From Corynebacterium ulcerans (GTDB lineage Bacteria > Actinomycetota > Actinomycetes > Mycobacteriales > Mycobacteriaceae), in assembly GCF_900187135.1 (NCBI RefSeq), contig NZ_LT906443.1:2046001-2110000 (forward strand): a DNA stretch of 64,000 nucleotides. The letters are read 5' to 3'. This document shows positions 34,561-44,852 of the stretch, piece after piece. A program made the position numbers and the translations under genes. The notes beneath the pieces were generated by a model. It had not been told where the DNA came from. It did not search any database and saw only the letters and a list, made by a program, of their open reading frames with translations. How positions within the stretch are numbered: the stretch's first letter is position 1; every line of letters starts with the position of its first letter.

Positions 34561-36210
34561 TTGCGGCATCGCTTTGTTGAGCTATGGCGCACCTCGCTCC
34601 AATTCAAGGTTCTCGGATCTATCTTGGCGGCATCGCTGGTAGTCATGATGATCTTGGCCTTTGTGTTGGTCAGTTTTGTCACCCAGCGGTTAATCAACAC
34701 CAAGTTGGACATCGCAAACTCGGAGATCGACCGTGCACGCGTGTCCGTGGAGCAACAAATCAAGGCCACCGGTTCCTCCAGTAGCGTGCAGGTTCGTCTC
34801 AACTCTGCCCGTGCTGCGCTGGCCAATAAGGTGGCGTCAGCAGAGGATCAGGCGGTCTATGAACCAGTCATCCTGGTCAACAATCCTGATGGGACTGTCA
34901 TCGCTTCCCCAGAGGGCTACCGCATCCCAGAGCGGCTTCGGAGCTTTGTGGATCAACGGCAGGTTTCCTATCAATTTGCCACCATTGACCGCGCGAACGG
35001 CACAACCTACAAGGCCCTCATCATCGGGACCCCCACAAATTCCGATATTCCTAACACTCAAGTCTATTTAGTGCTGTCCATGGAATCTGACGAGGCAACC
35101 CTGGCGCTCTTGCGCGGTTTGTTCTCTGGTGCGGCCATTGTCTTGGTGGTGCTGCTCGTGGGCATCACCTGGCTGCTTACTCAGCAGGTGATCACACCGG
35201 TGCGTTCTGCCAGCCGTATTGCGGAGCGTTTTAGCTCAGGCCACTTACGCGAGCGCATGGTAGTTGACGGGGAAGACGAGATGGCGCGTCTGGCGATGAG
35301 CTTTAACTCCATGGCCGAGTCGCTGTCCAAACAAATCGCGCAGCTGGAAGAGTACGGAAATCTACAACGCCAGTTCACCTCCGATGTCTCCCACGAGCTA
35401 AGAACCCCGCTTACCACGGTTCGCATGGCCGCAGACATGATTGCAGACGGTTCCGACGACCTCTCACCTGGTGCGAAGCGCGCCTCTGAGCTCATGGTGC
35501 GAGAGCTCGATCGCTTTGAGGCGCTATTGGCGGACCTCCTAGAGATTTCGCGTCACGACGCAGGCGTTGCAGACCTCGCAGAAAGCAACCTTGATATTCG
35601 CGCGTGCATTAACGCGGCGTGGCAGCAGGTCGAACATCTTGCGCAAGAGCTGGGCATCGAGGTGCGTTTCGACATCCCCGCCGAGCCAGTAAACCTGGTG
35701 GGAGATTCACGCAGAATAGAAAGAGTATTGCGTAATCTTCTGGCTAATGCCGTTGACCATGCGGATGGAAAGCCTGTCGACGTTCACTGCGCCGTTACCG
35801 AAGACGCCGTAGCCGTGGCTGTTGTAGACCATGGTGTGGGGCTTAAGCCTGGTCAAGAAGAGCTGGTGTTTAATCGGTTCTGGCGTGCCGATCCATCCCG
35901 AGTCCGTCATTCTGGCGGTACGGGGCTGGGATTGGCGATTTCCCGTGAAGATGCGGTCTTGCACGGCGGTACGTTAACAGCAGCAGGCGTGCCGGGGCAG
36001 GGCACCATGTTTTTGCTTACTCTGCCGCTCACCCCACGTTCCGATATCACGACTGCCCCCATCGAACTTGCAGCTCCGGGCTCTTTAACACCCGAAGAAT
36101 CGGAAACACCCGGTGACGTTGAAACACCCGCAAGAGAAGAGATAGCGGAAGAACCTCTGCGCCAGGATGTGCAGCAAGGCGAAGACACCGAGGAAAGGCT
36201 GGGGAAATAG
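34561..36210 (+). CDS. mtrB: MtrB sensor histidine kinase
   Basis: A 549-residue membrane sensor kinase. Two membrane segments (about residues 22-45 and 185-208) flank an extracytoplasmic domain; a HAMP linker, the dimerisation helix with SHELRTPL (His about residue 279), and the ATPase domain (RNLLANAVDHADG, DHGVGLKPG, GGTGLGLAIS) follow. A long acidic C-terminal tail of about 60 residues rich in Glu/Pro is odd but seen in relatives. The start is a TTG at 34561; no ATG lies nearby and the ribosome site is poor, so it may be off by a few codons. It phosphorylates MtrA. Confidence 0.95.
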   Translation: MRHRFVELWRTSLQFKVLGSILAASLVVMMILAFVLVSFVTQRLINTKLDIANSEIDRARVSVEQQIKATGSSSSVQVRLNSARAALANKVASAEDQAVYEPVILVNNPDGTVIASPEGYRIPERLRSFVDQRQVSYQFATIDRANGTTYKALIIGTPTNSDIPNTQVYLVLSMESDEATLALLRGLFSGAAIVLVVLLVGITWLLTQQVITPVRSASRIAERFSSGHLRERMVVDGEDEMARLAMSFNSMAESLSKQIAQLEEYGNLQRQFTSDVSHELRTPLTTVRMAADMIADGSDDLSPGAKRASELMVRELDRFEALLADLLEISRHDAGVADLAESNLDIRACINAAWQQVEHLAQELGIEVRFDIPAEPVNLVGDSRRIERVLRNLLANAVDHADGKPVDVHCAVTEDAVAVAVVDHGVGLKPGQEELVFNRFWRADPSRVRHSGGTGLGLAISREDAVLHGGTLTAAGVPGQGTMFLLTLPLTPRSDITTAPIELAAPGSLTPEESETPGDVETPAREEIAEEPLRQDVQQGEDTEERLGK

Positions 36211-36211
36211 T

Positions 36212-37948
36212 ATGGCTAGAGTGGTTCGCTTAGGGCTATCGGTCGGGTTCGTCGGTGCTCTGGTGAGCGCTTGTACAACTCTGCCCAGTAGCTCGGATCC
36301 TCAGGCCCTCCGAGGTTTTGACGTGAGCACTTCTACTGAGCAGCAGGCACCAGTTGCAGGGCAAGAACCTGACTTGCTGCTGCGCGATTTCTACGAGGCG
36401 AGCACGAACCCCTCCCAGCGTTATAAACATGCACGAGGATATCTCACCGGTGCTGCTTCTGAGCGGTGGTCTCCCAGTACAAGCGTATTGGTGCTGGACG
36501 GGATCGATATTAATTCCTCTGCGAGCAGTTCAGCGTCACGCCGAGTATTTGACGTGCGGGGCAACATTGTGGGTTCGCTTGAAGAAGGGGGATCGTATGT
36601 TTCTAAAAACGAGAGTTACAGCACCACTATCACTTTGGAAAGGGTTAATTCTGAGTGGCGGATAGCTGAGCTGCCCGACCAGATTGTGGTGCAGCGCAAT
36701 GAGTTGTGGAACCACTATGACCCAAAGCAGCTGTATTTCTTTGATACCAGCGGATCGACGTTGGTATCGGATCGACGTTGGGTGTTCAAGGATTCGAGTG
36801 CATCGCGCAACAGCGTGGAGAGCGCGCTGCTTACCTTGATGATCGGAGGGCCTTCGCGCAATCTCACCCCTGGCGTAGTCAATGAGGTGCCTTCCGGTGC
36901 ATCTTTTGCGGGATTGAGTAATGGCTTTTATCAATTCACTGGTATGTCCGGCTTGGGGCAAGATGAGATACGGAGACTCTCTGCGCAATTTGTGTGGACG
37001 CTTGCGCTTTCGGGGTCTGCAGGGCCATTCAAATTTGCCTTTGATGGGGTTCCGCTTAAATCTGAACGCCGAGATAGTGAAGAACTCACCGTGGATGACT
37101 TCGCGGAATATAACCCACAAGCAGGAGCATCCGTGTCCACGGAGACCTACGCGTTGACTAATGGCAGCTTGCGTAGTGTCGTAGGAGGCCAAGCAGCACC
37201 AGTGGCTGGTTCTTATGGGACGGTGCATGATATTGAGTCGGTGGCGATCTCAAGCAAAGATAAGGTCACTGCAGCAGTTCGCGCCGTGGGGAGTGGCGAC
37301 ACGAAAAAATCTAGTTTGCTGCTGGGAACCGTGGGAGGAAATTATTCCGAAGTTTTGTCGGCCAAGACGATGACTAAACCGACATTCGAACCAGGAGCGT
37401 CATCCTTGTGGACGGTGCAAGATGGACGCAAGATTATTCGTCTTGCGCGTTCTTCCTCTGGCGGGGACATCGTGGAAACGGAAGTATCCATGGATGGGCT
37501 TGAGGAATCCGCAAGCGGTATATCCATGCTGCAACTCTCGCGCAGTGGCGTGCGTGCTGCGATGATTATCGGAGGCCGTGTATATATCGGCATCGTGTCG
37601 CGCCCCAACGCCGGAGAGCGCAAGATCACCAATATCCATGAGGTCATGCCAGCGATCCAAGACACGGCAGTGTCTCTTGATTGGGAGAGCAATGGCTCTT
37701 TGATCGTGGGGACGTCGAGTTCTGAGGCTCCAGTGTGGGTCATCGCACAGGATGGTTCTATCGCGACCAAACTTTCTGCTGGAAATATTGTTGCGCCTGT
37801 GGTCTCGGTCGCCTCGAATTCTTCTACTCGATACATCACTGATGCCCGCGTGGCCCTAGAACTCCCTAACTCTGATTCCGCTACGGTGTATTGGCGCGAG
37901 GTCCAAGGACTAGAAGGCGGGCGTTCCGTTATCGTGGTGCCGCGTTAA
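36212..37948 (+). CDS. lpqB: LpqB lipoprotein, MtrAB accessory
   Basis: A 578-residue lipoprotein anchored to the outer face of the membrane. The signal peptide ends at the lipobox VSAC (Cys about residue 20). A GerMN domain (around residues 190-310, SALLTLMIGGPSRNL...) is followed by a beta-propeller-like region. The ATG at 36212, one base after the mtrB stop, gives the normal signal peptide. LpqB modulates the MtrB sensor in mycobacteria and its gene always follows mtrB. Confidence 0.94.
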   Translation: MARVVRLGLSVGFVGALVSACTTLPSSSDPQALRGFDVSTSTEQQAPVAGQEPDLLLRDFYEASTNPSQRYKHARGYLTGAASERWSPSTSVLVLDGIDINSSASSSASRRVFDVRGNIVGSLEEGGSYVSKNESYSTTITLERVNSEWRIAELPDQIVVQRNELWNHYDPKQLYFFDTSGSTLVSDRRWVFKDSSASRNSVESALLTLMIGGPSRNLTPGVVNEVPSGASFAGLSNGFYQFTGMSGLGQDEIRRLSAQFVWTLALSGSAGPFKFAFDGVPLKSERRDSEELTVDDFAEYNPQAGASVSTETYALTNGSLRSVVGGQAAPVAGSYGTVHDIESVAISSKDKVTAAVRAVGSGDTKKSSLLLGTVGGNYSEVLSAKTMTKPTFEPGASSLWTVQDGRKIIRLARSSSGGDIVETEVSMDGLEESASGISMLQLSRSGVRAAMIIGGRVYIGIVSRPNAGERKITNIHEVMPAIQDTAVSLDWESNGSLIVGTSSSEAPVWVIAQDGSIATKLSAGNIVAPVVSVASNSSTRYITDARVALELPNSDSATVYWREVQGLEGGRSVIVVPR

Positions 37949-37967
37949 AAAGCGCTAGGGGGGGGAT

Positions 37968-38576
37968 ATGATGTGGGAATTTCTTTTTCCACAGGCATGT
38001 GTGGGGTGCGGAAAACCCGGAATACGGATGTGCGGAAAGTGCACAGGCGAATGGTCGCGTGCTCCGCAACGGGTTACTACGCTGACTGACCCACACGTAC
38101 CTGTGTGGTCTCTGGGTGAGTTCGGCGGAGTACGACGCCGAACGATCATCAATCTCAAGGAACGAGGGCGCACAGACGCAGTGCGTTACCTTGGTCCGGT
38201 GGTCGCCGCAGCAGTCGAGCATCTTAAGGCTTTAGGGGAGGTGGAGGAAGACATCGTGTTGCTTCCTGCGCCGACTCGTATGCGTTCTGCACAACAACGT
38301 GGCGGTGATCCGGTTGAGCTTATCTGTCGGGCCAGCGGTCTACGTACTGAACGCGTCTTATGGCACCGTCCGTCCGTGGCTGATTCTGTGGGATTAGATG
38401 TTTCTCAGCGTAGGAGAAATCTTTCTGGAAACATTTTTCTGACCAGGATCCCCTCGTCTGCGGTGCTTATTGTTGACGATGTGATCACAACGGGAGCTAC
38501 CCTTGCAGAGTCGGTGGCTGTTTTAACCAGCGGAAACGTAAAAATTAGGGGAGCCTTGGGGCTATCGAATGTGTAG
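37968..38576 (+). CDS. ComF/GntX-family phosphoribosyltransferase-like protein
   Basis: A 202-residue protein with an N-terminal zinc knuckle (CVGCGKPG...MCGKC) and a C-terminal phosphoribosyltransferase fold with the PRPP loop VLIVDDVITTGATLAES. ComF proteins help natural transformation DNA uptake in some bacteria; in non-competent actinobacteria the role is unclear. GGGGGGAT lies just before the ATG. It lies between lpqB and hpf, as in related species. Confidence 0.85.
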   Translation: MMWEFLFPQACVGCGKPGIRMCGKCTGEWSRAPQRVTTLTDPHVPVWSLGEFGGVRRRTIINLKERGRTDAVRYLGPVVAAAVEHLKALGEVEEDIVLLPAPTRMRSAQQRGGDPVELICRASGLRTERVLWHRPSVADSVGLDVSQRRRNLSGNIFLTRIPSSAVLIVDDVITTGATLAESVAVLTSGNVKIRGALGLSNV

Positions 38577-38713
38577 TAGGACAAAACCGGTGGCAAAATG
38601 GTTATGACCAGATGTACTCTGGTTCTTGGAAGTTGAAACCCGCCGATATAAGGGAAAGCTGAGTAATCCCACTCATCAAAAACCGGGCGGCTGATACAGG
38701 AAGGTACGTGATT

Positions 38714-39376
38714 ATGACCACGCCTGCTGGAAACAACGAGACTCTGAGCCCTGACGTCCAGGTTTCGATCACTGGCCGCAATGTTGAAGTTCCGGAGCAC
38801 TTCGCGGAACGTGTTAATGCCAAACTCGCCAAGATAGCTCGTCTTGATCCAACACTCACCTTCTTCCACGTCGAGCTGCAGCACGAGCCTAACCCACGTC
38901 GCTCTGAGCAGTCTGACCGTATTCAGATCACAGCTACCGGCAAGGGACATATTGCTCGGGCTGAGGCTAAGGAAGATAGCTTCTATGCCGCGCTGGAGAC
39001 AGCACTGGCTCGTATGGAACGTTCTCTGCGTAAGGTGAAGGCTCGTCGCTCCATTTCCCTGTCGGGGCACCGTGCGCCTAAGGGAGCCGGAGAGACTGCT
39101 GCTGAACTGGTGCAGGAAGCGGAGACGGCTCGCGCTGACTCCCAATACGATCATGATCCGTATGCAGATTCAGTAGAAGAAGTGTTGCCGGGTCGAGTTG
39201 TTCGTCACAAGGAACACCCATCCACCCCGATGAGCGTCGACGATGCTCTTTCTGAGATGGAGCTTGTGGGCCATGACTTCTACATGTTTGTTAATGAGGA
39301 GACGGGTCGCCCATCGGTTGTCTATCGTCGTCACGCATTTGACTACGGCCTTATCTCCTTGGCAAAAGAGAGCTAA
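38714..39376 (+). CDS. hpf: Long-form ribosome hibernation promoting factor
   Basis: A 220-residue long HPF that dimerises 70S ribosomes into inactive 100S particles in starvation or stress. The N-terminal ribosome-binding domain (VSITGRNVEVPEHFAERV) is joined by a linker to a C-terminal dimerisation domain (DALSEMELVGHDFYMF, then NEETGRPSVVYRRH). The ATG at 38714 gives the family start; a GTG six bases earlier also fits the ribosome site AGGAAGG. A terminator and secA1 follow. Confidence 0.95.
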   Translation: MTTPAGNNETLSPDVQVSITGRNVEVPEHFAERVNAKLAKIARLDPTLTFFHVELQHEPNPRRSEQSDRIQITATGKGHIARAEAKEDSFYAALETALARMERSLRKVKARRSISLSGHRAPKGAGETAAELVQEAETARADSQYDHDPYADSVEEVLPGRVVRHKEHPSTPMSVDDALSEMELVGHDFYMFVNEETGRPSVVYRRHAFDYGLISLAKES

Positions 39377-39410
39377 ACCTTAGCTTTCCCTGTGGAAACG
39401 AGATAATGCA

Positions 39411-39447
39411 GAACCCGGATTTCCTCTAACAAAGGTGATCCGGGTTC
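39411..39447 (+). terminator. Terminator of hpf
   Basis: GAACCCGGAT (39411-39420) and ATCCGGGTTC (39438-39447) form a 10-bp stem, followed by TTTAATTTG, 35 bp after the hpf stop. Confidence 0.8.
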
Positions 39448-39531
39448 TTTAATTTGTTTCGCCTGTGATTACAATGGCGAAGTTACAGCTATAAACCACA
39501 TATTTAAAACATTTCTAAGGACTTAGTGCAC

Positions 39532-42075
39532 GTGTTTGGACTTTCCAAGATGCTCCGCGTTGGCGAGGGGCGCGCTGTTAAGCGGCTGAAGAAAATCGCT
39601 GAAGATGTTATCGATCTCGAGTCTCAGTTTTCTGAGCTTTCCGACGACGAGCTCAAGGCAAAGACTAAAGAGTTCCAGGACCGAATCGCGGCAGGTGAAA
39701 CTGTCGACGACCTCCTGCTAGAGGCATTCGCTGTTGCGCGCGAGGCGTCGTGGCGTGTTCTGGGGCAGAAGCACTATTTAGTTCAGATTATGGGCGGTGC
39801 AGCACTGCACTTTGGCAACGTCGCCGAGATGCGTACTGGTGAGGGCAAGACTCTTACCTGTGTGCTCCCCGCGTACCTCAACGCCTTGGAGGGCAAAGGC
39901 GTTCACGTTGTTACCGTGAACGATTACTTGGCCAAGCGTGACGCTGAGTGGATGGGTCGCGTGCACCGGTGGCTAGGCCTTGAGGTCGGCGTCATCCTGG
40001 CCAATATGCAGCCTACTGAGCGTCGTGAGGCTTATAACGCAGACATTACGTACGGTACGAATAACGAGTTGGGCTTCGATTACCTTCGTGACAACATGGT
40101 GCGTTCGCTCGACGAGTTGGTACAGCGTGGGCATCATTATGCGATTGTGGACGAGGTCGACTCCATCCTCATCGATGAGGCTCGTACCCCCCTCATTATT
40201 TCCGGCCCAGTCGATGGCTCTTCGCAGTGGTACAGCGTCTTTGCTCAGATCACTCCGCGCCTGACTCGTGACATTCACTTTGAGGTGGATGAGCGTAAGC
40301 GCACCGTGGGCATTAAGGAAGAAGGCGTGGCGTATGTCGAGGACCAATTGGGAATCGACAACCTTTACGCTCCTGAGCACTCGCAGCTGGTGAGCTACCT
40401 CAACAACGCCATTAAGGCACAAGAGCTATTTACCCGCGACAAGGACTATATTGTTCGCAACGGCGAGGTCCTCATCGTGGACGACTTCACCGGTCGTGTC
40501 TTGGATGGTCGCCGCTATAACGAGGGCATGCACCAAGCCATTGAGGCCAAAGAGAACGTGGAGATCAAAAACGAGAACCAGACTCTGGCTACGATCACCC
40601 TGCAGAATTACTTCCGCCTGTATGAGAAGCTCGCGGGAATGACGGGTACCGCGGAGACGGAAGCCTCTGAGCTGCACCAGATTTACAAGCTGGACGTCAT
40701 CCCGATTCCGACTAACCGGGATAATCAGCGTGAAGACATGACAGACCTGGTCTATAAGACTCAGGAAGCTAAGTTTGCTGCCGTTGTGGATGACATCGCA
40801 GAGCGCGTTGCCAAGGGCCAGCCAGTGCTCGTGGGTACCACGTCTGTGGAGCGCTCGGAGTACCTCTCCAAGCTGCTGCAGCGCCGTGGTGTGCGACACA
40901 GCGTGCTCAACGCTAAGTTCCATGAGCAGGAAGCTCAGATCGTGGCGCAAGCCGGATTGCCAGGCGCTGTCACGGTTGCTACCAACATGGCCGGCCGCGG
41001 AACGGACATCGTGCTGGGTGGTAACCCAGACATCATCGCGGACATCAATCTGCGTGAGCGTGGACTCGATCCTGTGGAGACACCGGAGGAGTACGAGGCC
41101 GCATGGGATGAAGAGCTGGCCAAGGTGAAAAACCGCGGTGAGAAGCTGGCTGAAGAAGTACGCGACGCTGGCGGTCTGTATGTCCTAGGCACTGAGCGCC
41201 ACGAGTCTCGTCGTATTGACAACCAGTTGCGCGGACGTGCTGGCCGTCAGGGCGACCCAGGGACCACCCGTTTCTACCTGTCGATGCGCGATGAACTGAT
41301 GGTTCGCTTTGTCGGGCAGTCCATGGAAAACATGATGAATCGTCTCAACGTTCCAGACGATGTGCCCATTGAGGCAAAGATGGTCACCAACTCCATCAAG
41401 GGTGCTCAGGCTTCCGTGGAGAACCAGAACTTTGAGATGCGTAAGAACGTCTTGAAGTACGACGAGGTGATGAACGAGCAGCGCAAGGTTATCTACAGCG
41501 AGCGTCGTGAGATTCTTGAGTCCGCAGACATTGCTGACAACATCCAAAGAATGATCGATGACACTATTGGTGCTTATGTCGACGGCGCAACCGCACAAGG
41601 CTACGTCGAAGACTGGGACCTTGACGCGCTCTGGAACGCACTTGAGTCCCTTTATGGTCCTTCCATGCAGGCACAGGAGCTTATCGACGGCACCGAGTAC
41701 GGCGCAGCGGGCGAACTGTCCGAGGCGGACTTGCGCGCTGCCGTCCTTGAGGATGCACACAAGCAGTACGCCGAGCTGGAAGAAAACGTTTCTGCCATCG
41801 GTGGAGAGTCCCAGATGCGCAACATCGAACGCATGGTGATTCTCCCCGTTATCGACCAGAAGTGGCGCGAGCACCTTTATGAGATGGACTACCTCAAAGA
41901 GGGCATCGGCTTGCGCGCTATGGCGCAGCGCGATCCTTTGGTGGAGTATCAAAAAGAAGGTGGCGATATGTTCAACGCCATGAAGGATGGAATCAAAGAG
42001 GAAACCGTGCGCCAGCTCTTCTTGCTGCGCAAGCAGTTCCAGGCGCCAGCCGTAGATGAGACCGTAGAGGCTTAA
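39532..42075 (+). CDS. secA: Preprotein translocase ATPase SecA1
   Basis: An 847-residue motor that drives secretory proteins through SecYEG. Walker A MRTGEGKT (about residues 101-108), the DEVD box, the [12 protein letters not shown] segment, the [10 protein letters not shown] motif and [18 protein letters not shown] are all present. The GTG at 39532 ([13 protein letters not shown]) matches other actinobacterial SecA proteins; the GTG two codons upstream is too close to AAGGAC. The C-terminus stops at [10 protein letters not shown] with no zinc-binding tail (the Cys-rich motif that binds SecB), as usual in actinobacterial SecA1. It is essential. Confidence 0.97.
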   Translation: MFGLSKMLRVGEGRAVKRLKKIAEDVIDLESQFSELSDDELKAKTKEFQDRIAAGETVDDLLLEAFAVAREASWRVLGQKHYLVQIMGGAALHFGNVAEMRTGEGKTLTCVLPAYLNALEGKGVHVVTVNDYLAKRDAEWMGRVHRWLGLEVGVILANMQPTERREAYNADITYGTNNELGFDYLRDNMVRSLDELVQRGHHYAIVDEVDSILIDEARTPLIISGPVDGSSQWYSVFAQITPRLTRDIHFEVDERKRTVGIKEEGVAYVEDQLGIDNLYAPEHSQLVSYLNNAIKAQELFTRDKDYIVRNGEVLIVDDFTGRVLDGRRYNEGMHQAIEAKENVEIKNENQTLATITLQNYFRLYEKLAGMTGTAETEASELHQIYKLDVIPIPTNRDNQREDMTDLVYKTQEAKFAAVVDDIAERVAKGQPVLVGTTSVERSEYLSKLLQRRGVRHSVLNAKFHEQEAQIVAQAGLPGAVTVATNMAGRGTDIVLGGNPDIIADINLRERGLDPVETPEEYEAAWDEELAKVKNRGEKLAEEVRDAGGLYVLGTERHESRRIDNQLRGRAGRQGDPGTTRFYLSMRDELMVRFVGQSMENMMNRLNVPDDVPIEAKMVTNSIKGAQASVENQNFEMRKNVLKYDEVMNEQRKVIYSERREILESADIADNIQRMIDDTIGAYVDGATAQGYVEDWDLDALWNALESLYGPSMQAQELIDGTEYGAAGELSEADLRAAVLEDAHKQYAELEENVSAIGGESQMRNIERMVILPVIDQKWREHLYEMDYLKEGIGLRAMAQRDPLVEYQKEGGDMFNAMKDGIKEETVRQLFLLRKQFQAPAVDETVEA

Positions 42076-42088
42076 ACAGCGCTACGCT

Positions 42089-42520
42089 CTAGATAACCCG
42101 CAGGCTTCGCATTCGCAGCCTGCGGGTTGTTGCGTCGAGAGGCACAAACTGGGCGAGGTAGCCGATGTGTTGGTTGTCTATGTTGGCGGAGCCGAGGGCG
42201 TCGATAAGCTGCCCGCGTGGGCGCAGATGAAGCGCTTCCAAGACGATGCGCCCGCGTACGGCTGGCATTGAGCGGCGGCGAGCGGTGATGAGACGGTGTA
42301 CTTGATCGTCGAATTGTTCGTGACACAGCGGGGTGATGGAACGGATGCCAAAGGCAGCGTTCAACGCCATAAAGATCAGGGACTTGGATTCTTTGTGCAC
42401 GTAATCGGGCAGCTGCGGGCGTTTACGATCCGTTGGTGCGTAGGAAAACTCGCGGGGATGTTGGGATGAATCCACTGTGAAGGTTTTGAGGTAGCTGAGT
42501 CCAGGAATCGGGACAAGCAT
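42089..42520 (-). CDS. Rv3235-family-like protein
   Basis: About 143 residues with no catalytic motif. The ATG at 42520 has AGGAAAG seven bases upstream and gives a shorter, cleaner protein than the longer reading to 42622. It has a helical segment (KSLIFMALNAAFGIRSI) and Arg-rich regions. I place it in the Rv3235-type family by its position next to secA1 and its Arg-rich helical character; similarity was not tested. Convergent with secA1, with only 13 bp between. Confidence 0.6.
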   Translation of the reverse strand: MLVPIPGLSYLKTFTVDSSQHPREFSYAPTDRKRPQLPDYVHKESKSLIFMALNAAFGIRSITPLCHEQFDDQVHRLITARRRSMPAVRGRIVLEALHLRPRGQLIDALGSANIDNQHIGYLAQFVPLDATTRRLRMRSLRVI

Positions 42521-42658
42521 GTAGGCTTTCCTTAAGAGAACACGATTCCAAGGCAGGCTCTGTGTGTTTTGCAGCCAAAAAAGACACGTGGGCGTGCGTT
42601 CTCTTTGACTAATGTGAAACAATAGCCAAGGTCAATTCTTTTTTCCAGAAATAATTAC

Positions 42659-43087
42659 GTGAGGTGTAGGCAAGCTGTGCGCGGCTTAATCGTCGATTAT
42701 GTAGGTGTCCTTGATGGGCCGGTAGAAGACCAGCGACGCTGGCGCAATCTCTTATCCGCTGCGCGGGCGAATGGGATCGGCACTGCGGTGCTGTCGAATG
42801 ATCCGGGCGGCCCTGGTGCAGACCCTATTCGTGTTCTTCAGACACAAGGAATCGTCGATGCCGTCATTCTCAGCGGTGAGATCGGCGCAGAGAAACCTGA
42901 AGAGGCTGCGTTCCAGGCTGCTGCTGATGCAATTGGTTTGCCTATGCGTGACTGTGTGATGGTTGATGATTCGATTCTGAACGTCCGCGCAGCCGTAGAG
43001 TGCGGCCTTGTGGGAGTCTTTTACCAGCAATTTGATCGCACCGTCGTTGAGCTTTCGGGGTTGTTTGGCCTAAGCGGTGACTTCTGA
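42659..43087 (+). CDS. HAD-superfamily hydrolase-like protein
   Basis: A 142-residue HAD-like protein. Motif I reads DYVGVLDG, where the second Asp of the DxD pair is replaced by Val, as in several HAD-IA proteins; motif III GAEKPEEAAFQAA and motif IV MVDDSILNVRAA are conserved. The start is uncertain: GTG at 42659 or GTG at 42677. It is shorter than typical HAD proteins, with a small or absent cap domain. Its stop overlaps the DUF6912 start by one base (TGATG), so the two are translated together. Substrate unknown. Confidence 0.7.
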   Translation: MRCRQAVRGLIVDYVGVLDGPVEDQRRWRNLLSAARANGIGTAVLSNDPGGPGADPIRVLQTQGIVDAVILSGEIGAEKPEEAAFQAAADAIGLPMRDCVMVDDSILNVRAAVECGLVGVFYQQFDRTVVELSGLFGLSGDF

Positions 43088-43593
43088 TGCGCGTCTATGT
43101 TCCTGCGACTTTCTCCATCCTCAAAGAATTGAGCGAACAAGGGGAAATCTCTGCGCGATCGGGGTACGGATTTGCGGTGACTCCTGCGCTTCGGGAATTT
43201 TATACGTCGGGCGATGAGGACGAGATAGCACATTCGGCGTTCGAGGATGCTGCCTTGGCTTCGATCAGGTTGCTCGCGGTCGGGGACGAGGAGAAATTCC
43301 CGCACCGTAGGGTCGTGATTTCTGCAGATATTGCGGATGAGAATGTCTCCTTGGAACCGGAGATGGGGGAGTCCGTGGTCAAGCTGTCTCCGTCCGCCGT
43401 GTCTTTGGATTCGGTAGCTGCAATCCACGTTGACGTTCAATCGTCTGAGGACGCCACCGCTAAGGCCATTGAGGTCATTGATGAGGCTGATTTGGGCGTA
43501 GAGGATGCTGAATTGATCGTTGGGGACGCGCTGGATAATTTCCTTGCGTGGTATGACCCCAGTGAGTTGGGCGCTCTGATTGAGCTGCTCTAG
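43087..43593 (+). CDS. DUF6912 family protein
   Basis: A 168-residue conserved actinobacterial protein of unknown role. The opening MRVYVPATFSILKELSEQGE and the ensuing FAVTPALREFY and DEDEIAHSAFEDAA match the family I recall as DUF6912. The ATG overlaps the HAD gene stop. A strong terminator (43644-43684) follows. No active-site motif is visible; an acidic central part and repeated LIVG-type strands suggest a compact alpha/beta domain. Confidence 0.75.
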   Translation: MRVYVPATFSILKELSEQGEISARSGYGFAVTPALREFYTSGDEDEIAHSAFEDAALASIRLLAVGDEEKFPHRRVVISADIADENVSLEPEMGESVVKLSPSAVSLDSVAAIHVDVQSSEDATAKAIEVIDEADLGVEDAELIVGDALDNFLAWYDPSELGALIELL

Positions 43594-43643
43594 CCTCTGA
43601 GAAAACCGTGTTATATCGGAGAATATAGCGGGTTTTAGTTTTC

Positions 43644-43684
43644 AACCGTTGCGTTGGTCCTTGAAAGGGCTGTGCGCAACGGTT
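43644..43684 (+). terminator. Terminator of the DUF6912 gene
   Basis: AACCGTTGCG (43644-43653) and CGCAACGGTT (43675-43684) form a perfect 10-bp stem followed by TTTTTTATTTTT, a textbook Rho-independent terminator. Confidence 0.9.
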
Positions 43685-43778
43685 TTTTATTTTTCCCTGG
43701 AATAGTGGACAACAAACCTACGGATACGTAAGCTACTGCAAAGTAACTTTTACTAGGGAAACAATTTGAGGTTTATCC

Positions 43779-44837
43779 ATGGCACGTGACCGCCTAGCAT
43801 CTCTTCGGGGAGTGCTCAAAAGATTCACCACACCGCTTTTACCCGATGACTACTCCGTCCTGGTTAACCCGTTATGGAGCACCCGCGAACTACGTGGGCA
43901 AATACAGGAGGTGCGTCGTGATCGTGACGTTGTTCACCTCTCAATTATTCCGGGATGGGGAGTGGAAACAGATTTCCACGCAGGCCAATACATTGGGATT
44001 GGAGTAGAAATTGATGGTCGCTTTGTATGGCGAAGCTACTCTTTGACCAACGCTCCCGACCCACAAGCGCGCATGTTGAAAATCACTGTTCGCGCAGTGG
44101 AAAAAGGAAAGCTTTCCACCCATTTGGTGGGTTCCGTGCGTCCGGGTACGACAATCCGGATGCTTGCTCCAGCTGGGGATTTTCATCTGAGTGAACCGGT
44201 TCCCAGCAAGATTGCTTTCTTGGCCGCCGGGACTGGAATCACCCCGATTATCTCTATGGTGCGCACGATGGCTGAGCGCAAACAGTTAGAGCGGTGTCAT
44301 ACAGTTTTGGTGTATTGCGTCCACGACACCGATCATCTGCTCTTTGATCAGGAGCTCACGCGACTAGAACAAGAAAATCCACAACTTCAGGTCATCCGCC
44401 GTATTACAGCTCGCGAGGGGCGGCTTACTCCGCAGGATTATGAGCACGTTATACCCGATATCACGGCACGCGCGATCTTTGCTTGCGGTCCTTCGCGCAT
44501 GCTTGACGACGCCCACGCGTGGGCAGAAGAACACGGCGTCACCATCACCTCAGAGAGGTTTACTATCGACCGCGCCAGTGACGCGCAGGGAGGGGTGATC
44601 ACATTTGGGGATCGTGGAAATACTCACGCAGATGGCGCGACAACCCTTTTGGAAGCTGGCGAAAAATCGGGGGTTAACCTTCCGTTCGGATGCCGCATGG
44701 GGGTGTGCCATACCTGCGTCAGGCCGTTGCTCGAGGGGCATGCTCACAACTTAGTTACAGGGGAAACCCATGAGCCAGGAAGTCGCGTACGAACATGCGT
44801 ATGTGTGGCGGCTGGCGATCTCACCATAGGCGTATAA
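43779..44837 (+). CDS. Ferredoxin reductase with C-terminal 2Fe-2S domain (desaturase electron donor)
   Basis: A 352-residue flavoprotein that passes electrons from NAD(P)H to a desaturase. The FAD-binding RSYSLTNAPD motif, the NAD(P)-binding AAGTGITPIISM, and the C-terminal plant-type ferredoxin with LPFGCRMGVCHTCVRP (C-x4-C-x2-C) and a later Cys (RTCVC) are present. It resembles mycobacterial Rv3230c, partner of DesA3. The desaturase gene follows 15 bp downstream, which supports a dedicated pair. Confidence 0.93.
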   Translation: MARDRLASLRGVLKRFTTPLLPDDYSVLVNPLWSTRELRGQIQEVRRDRDVVHLSIIPGWGVETDFHAGQYIGIGVEIDGRFVWRSYSLTNAPDPQARMLKITVRAVEKGKLSTHLVGSVRPGTTIRMLAPAGDFHLSEPVPSKIAFLAAGTGITPIISMVRTMAERKQLERCHTVLVYCVHDTDHLLFDQELTRLEQENPQLQVIRRITAREGRLTPQDYEHVIPDITARAIFACGPSRMLDDAHAWAEEHGVTITSERFTIDRASDAQGGVITFGDRGNTHADGATTLLEAGEKSGVNLPFGCRMGVCHTCVRPLLEGHAHNLVTGETHEPGSRVRTCVCVAAGDLTIGV

Positions 44838-44852
44838 AGGAGTTTTTGCACA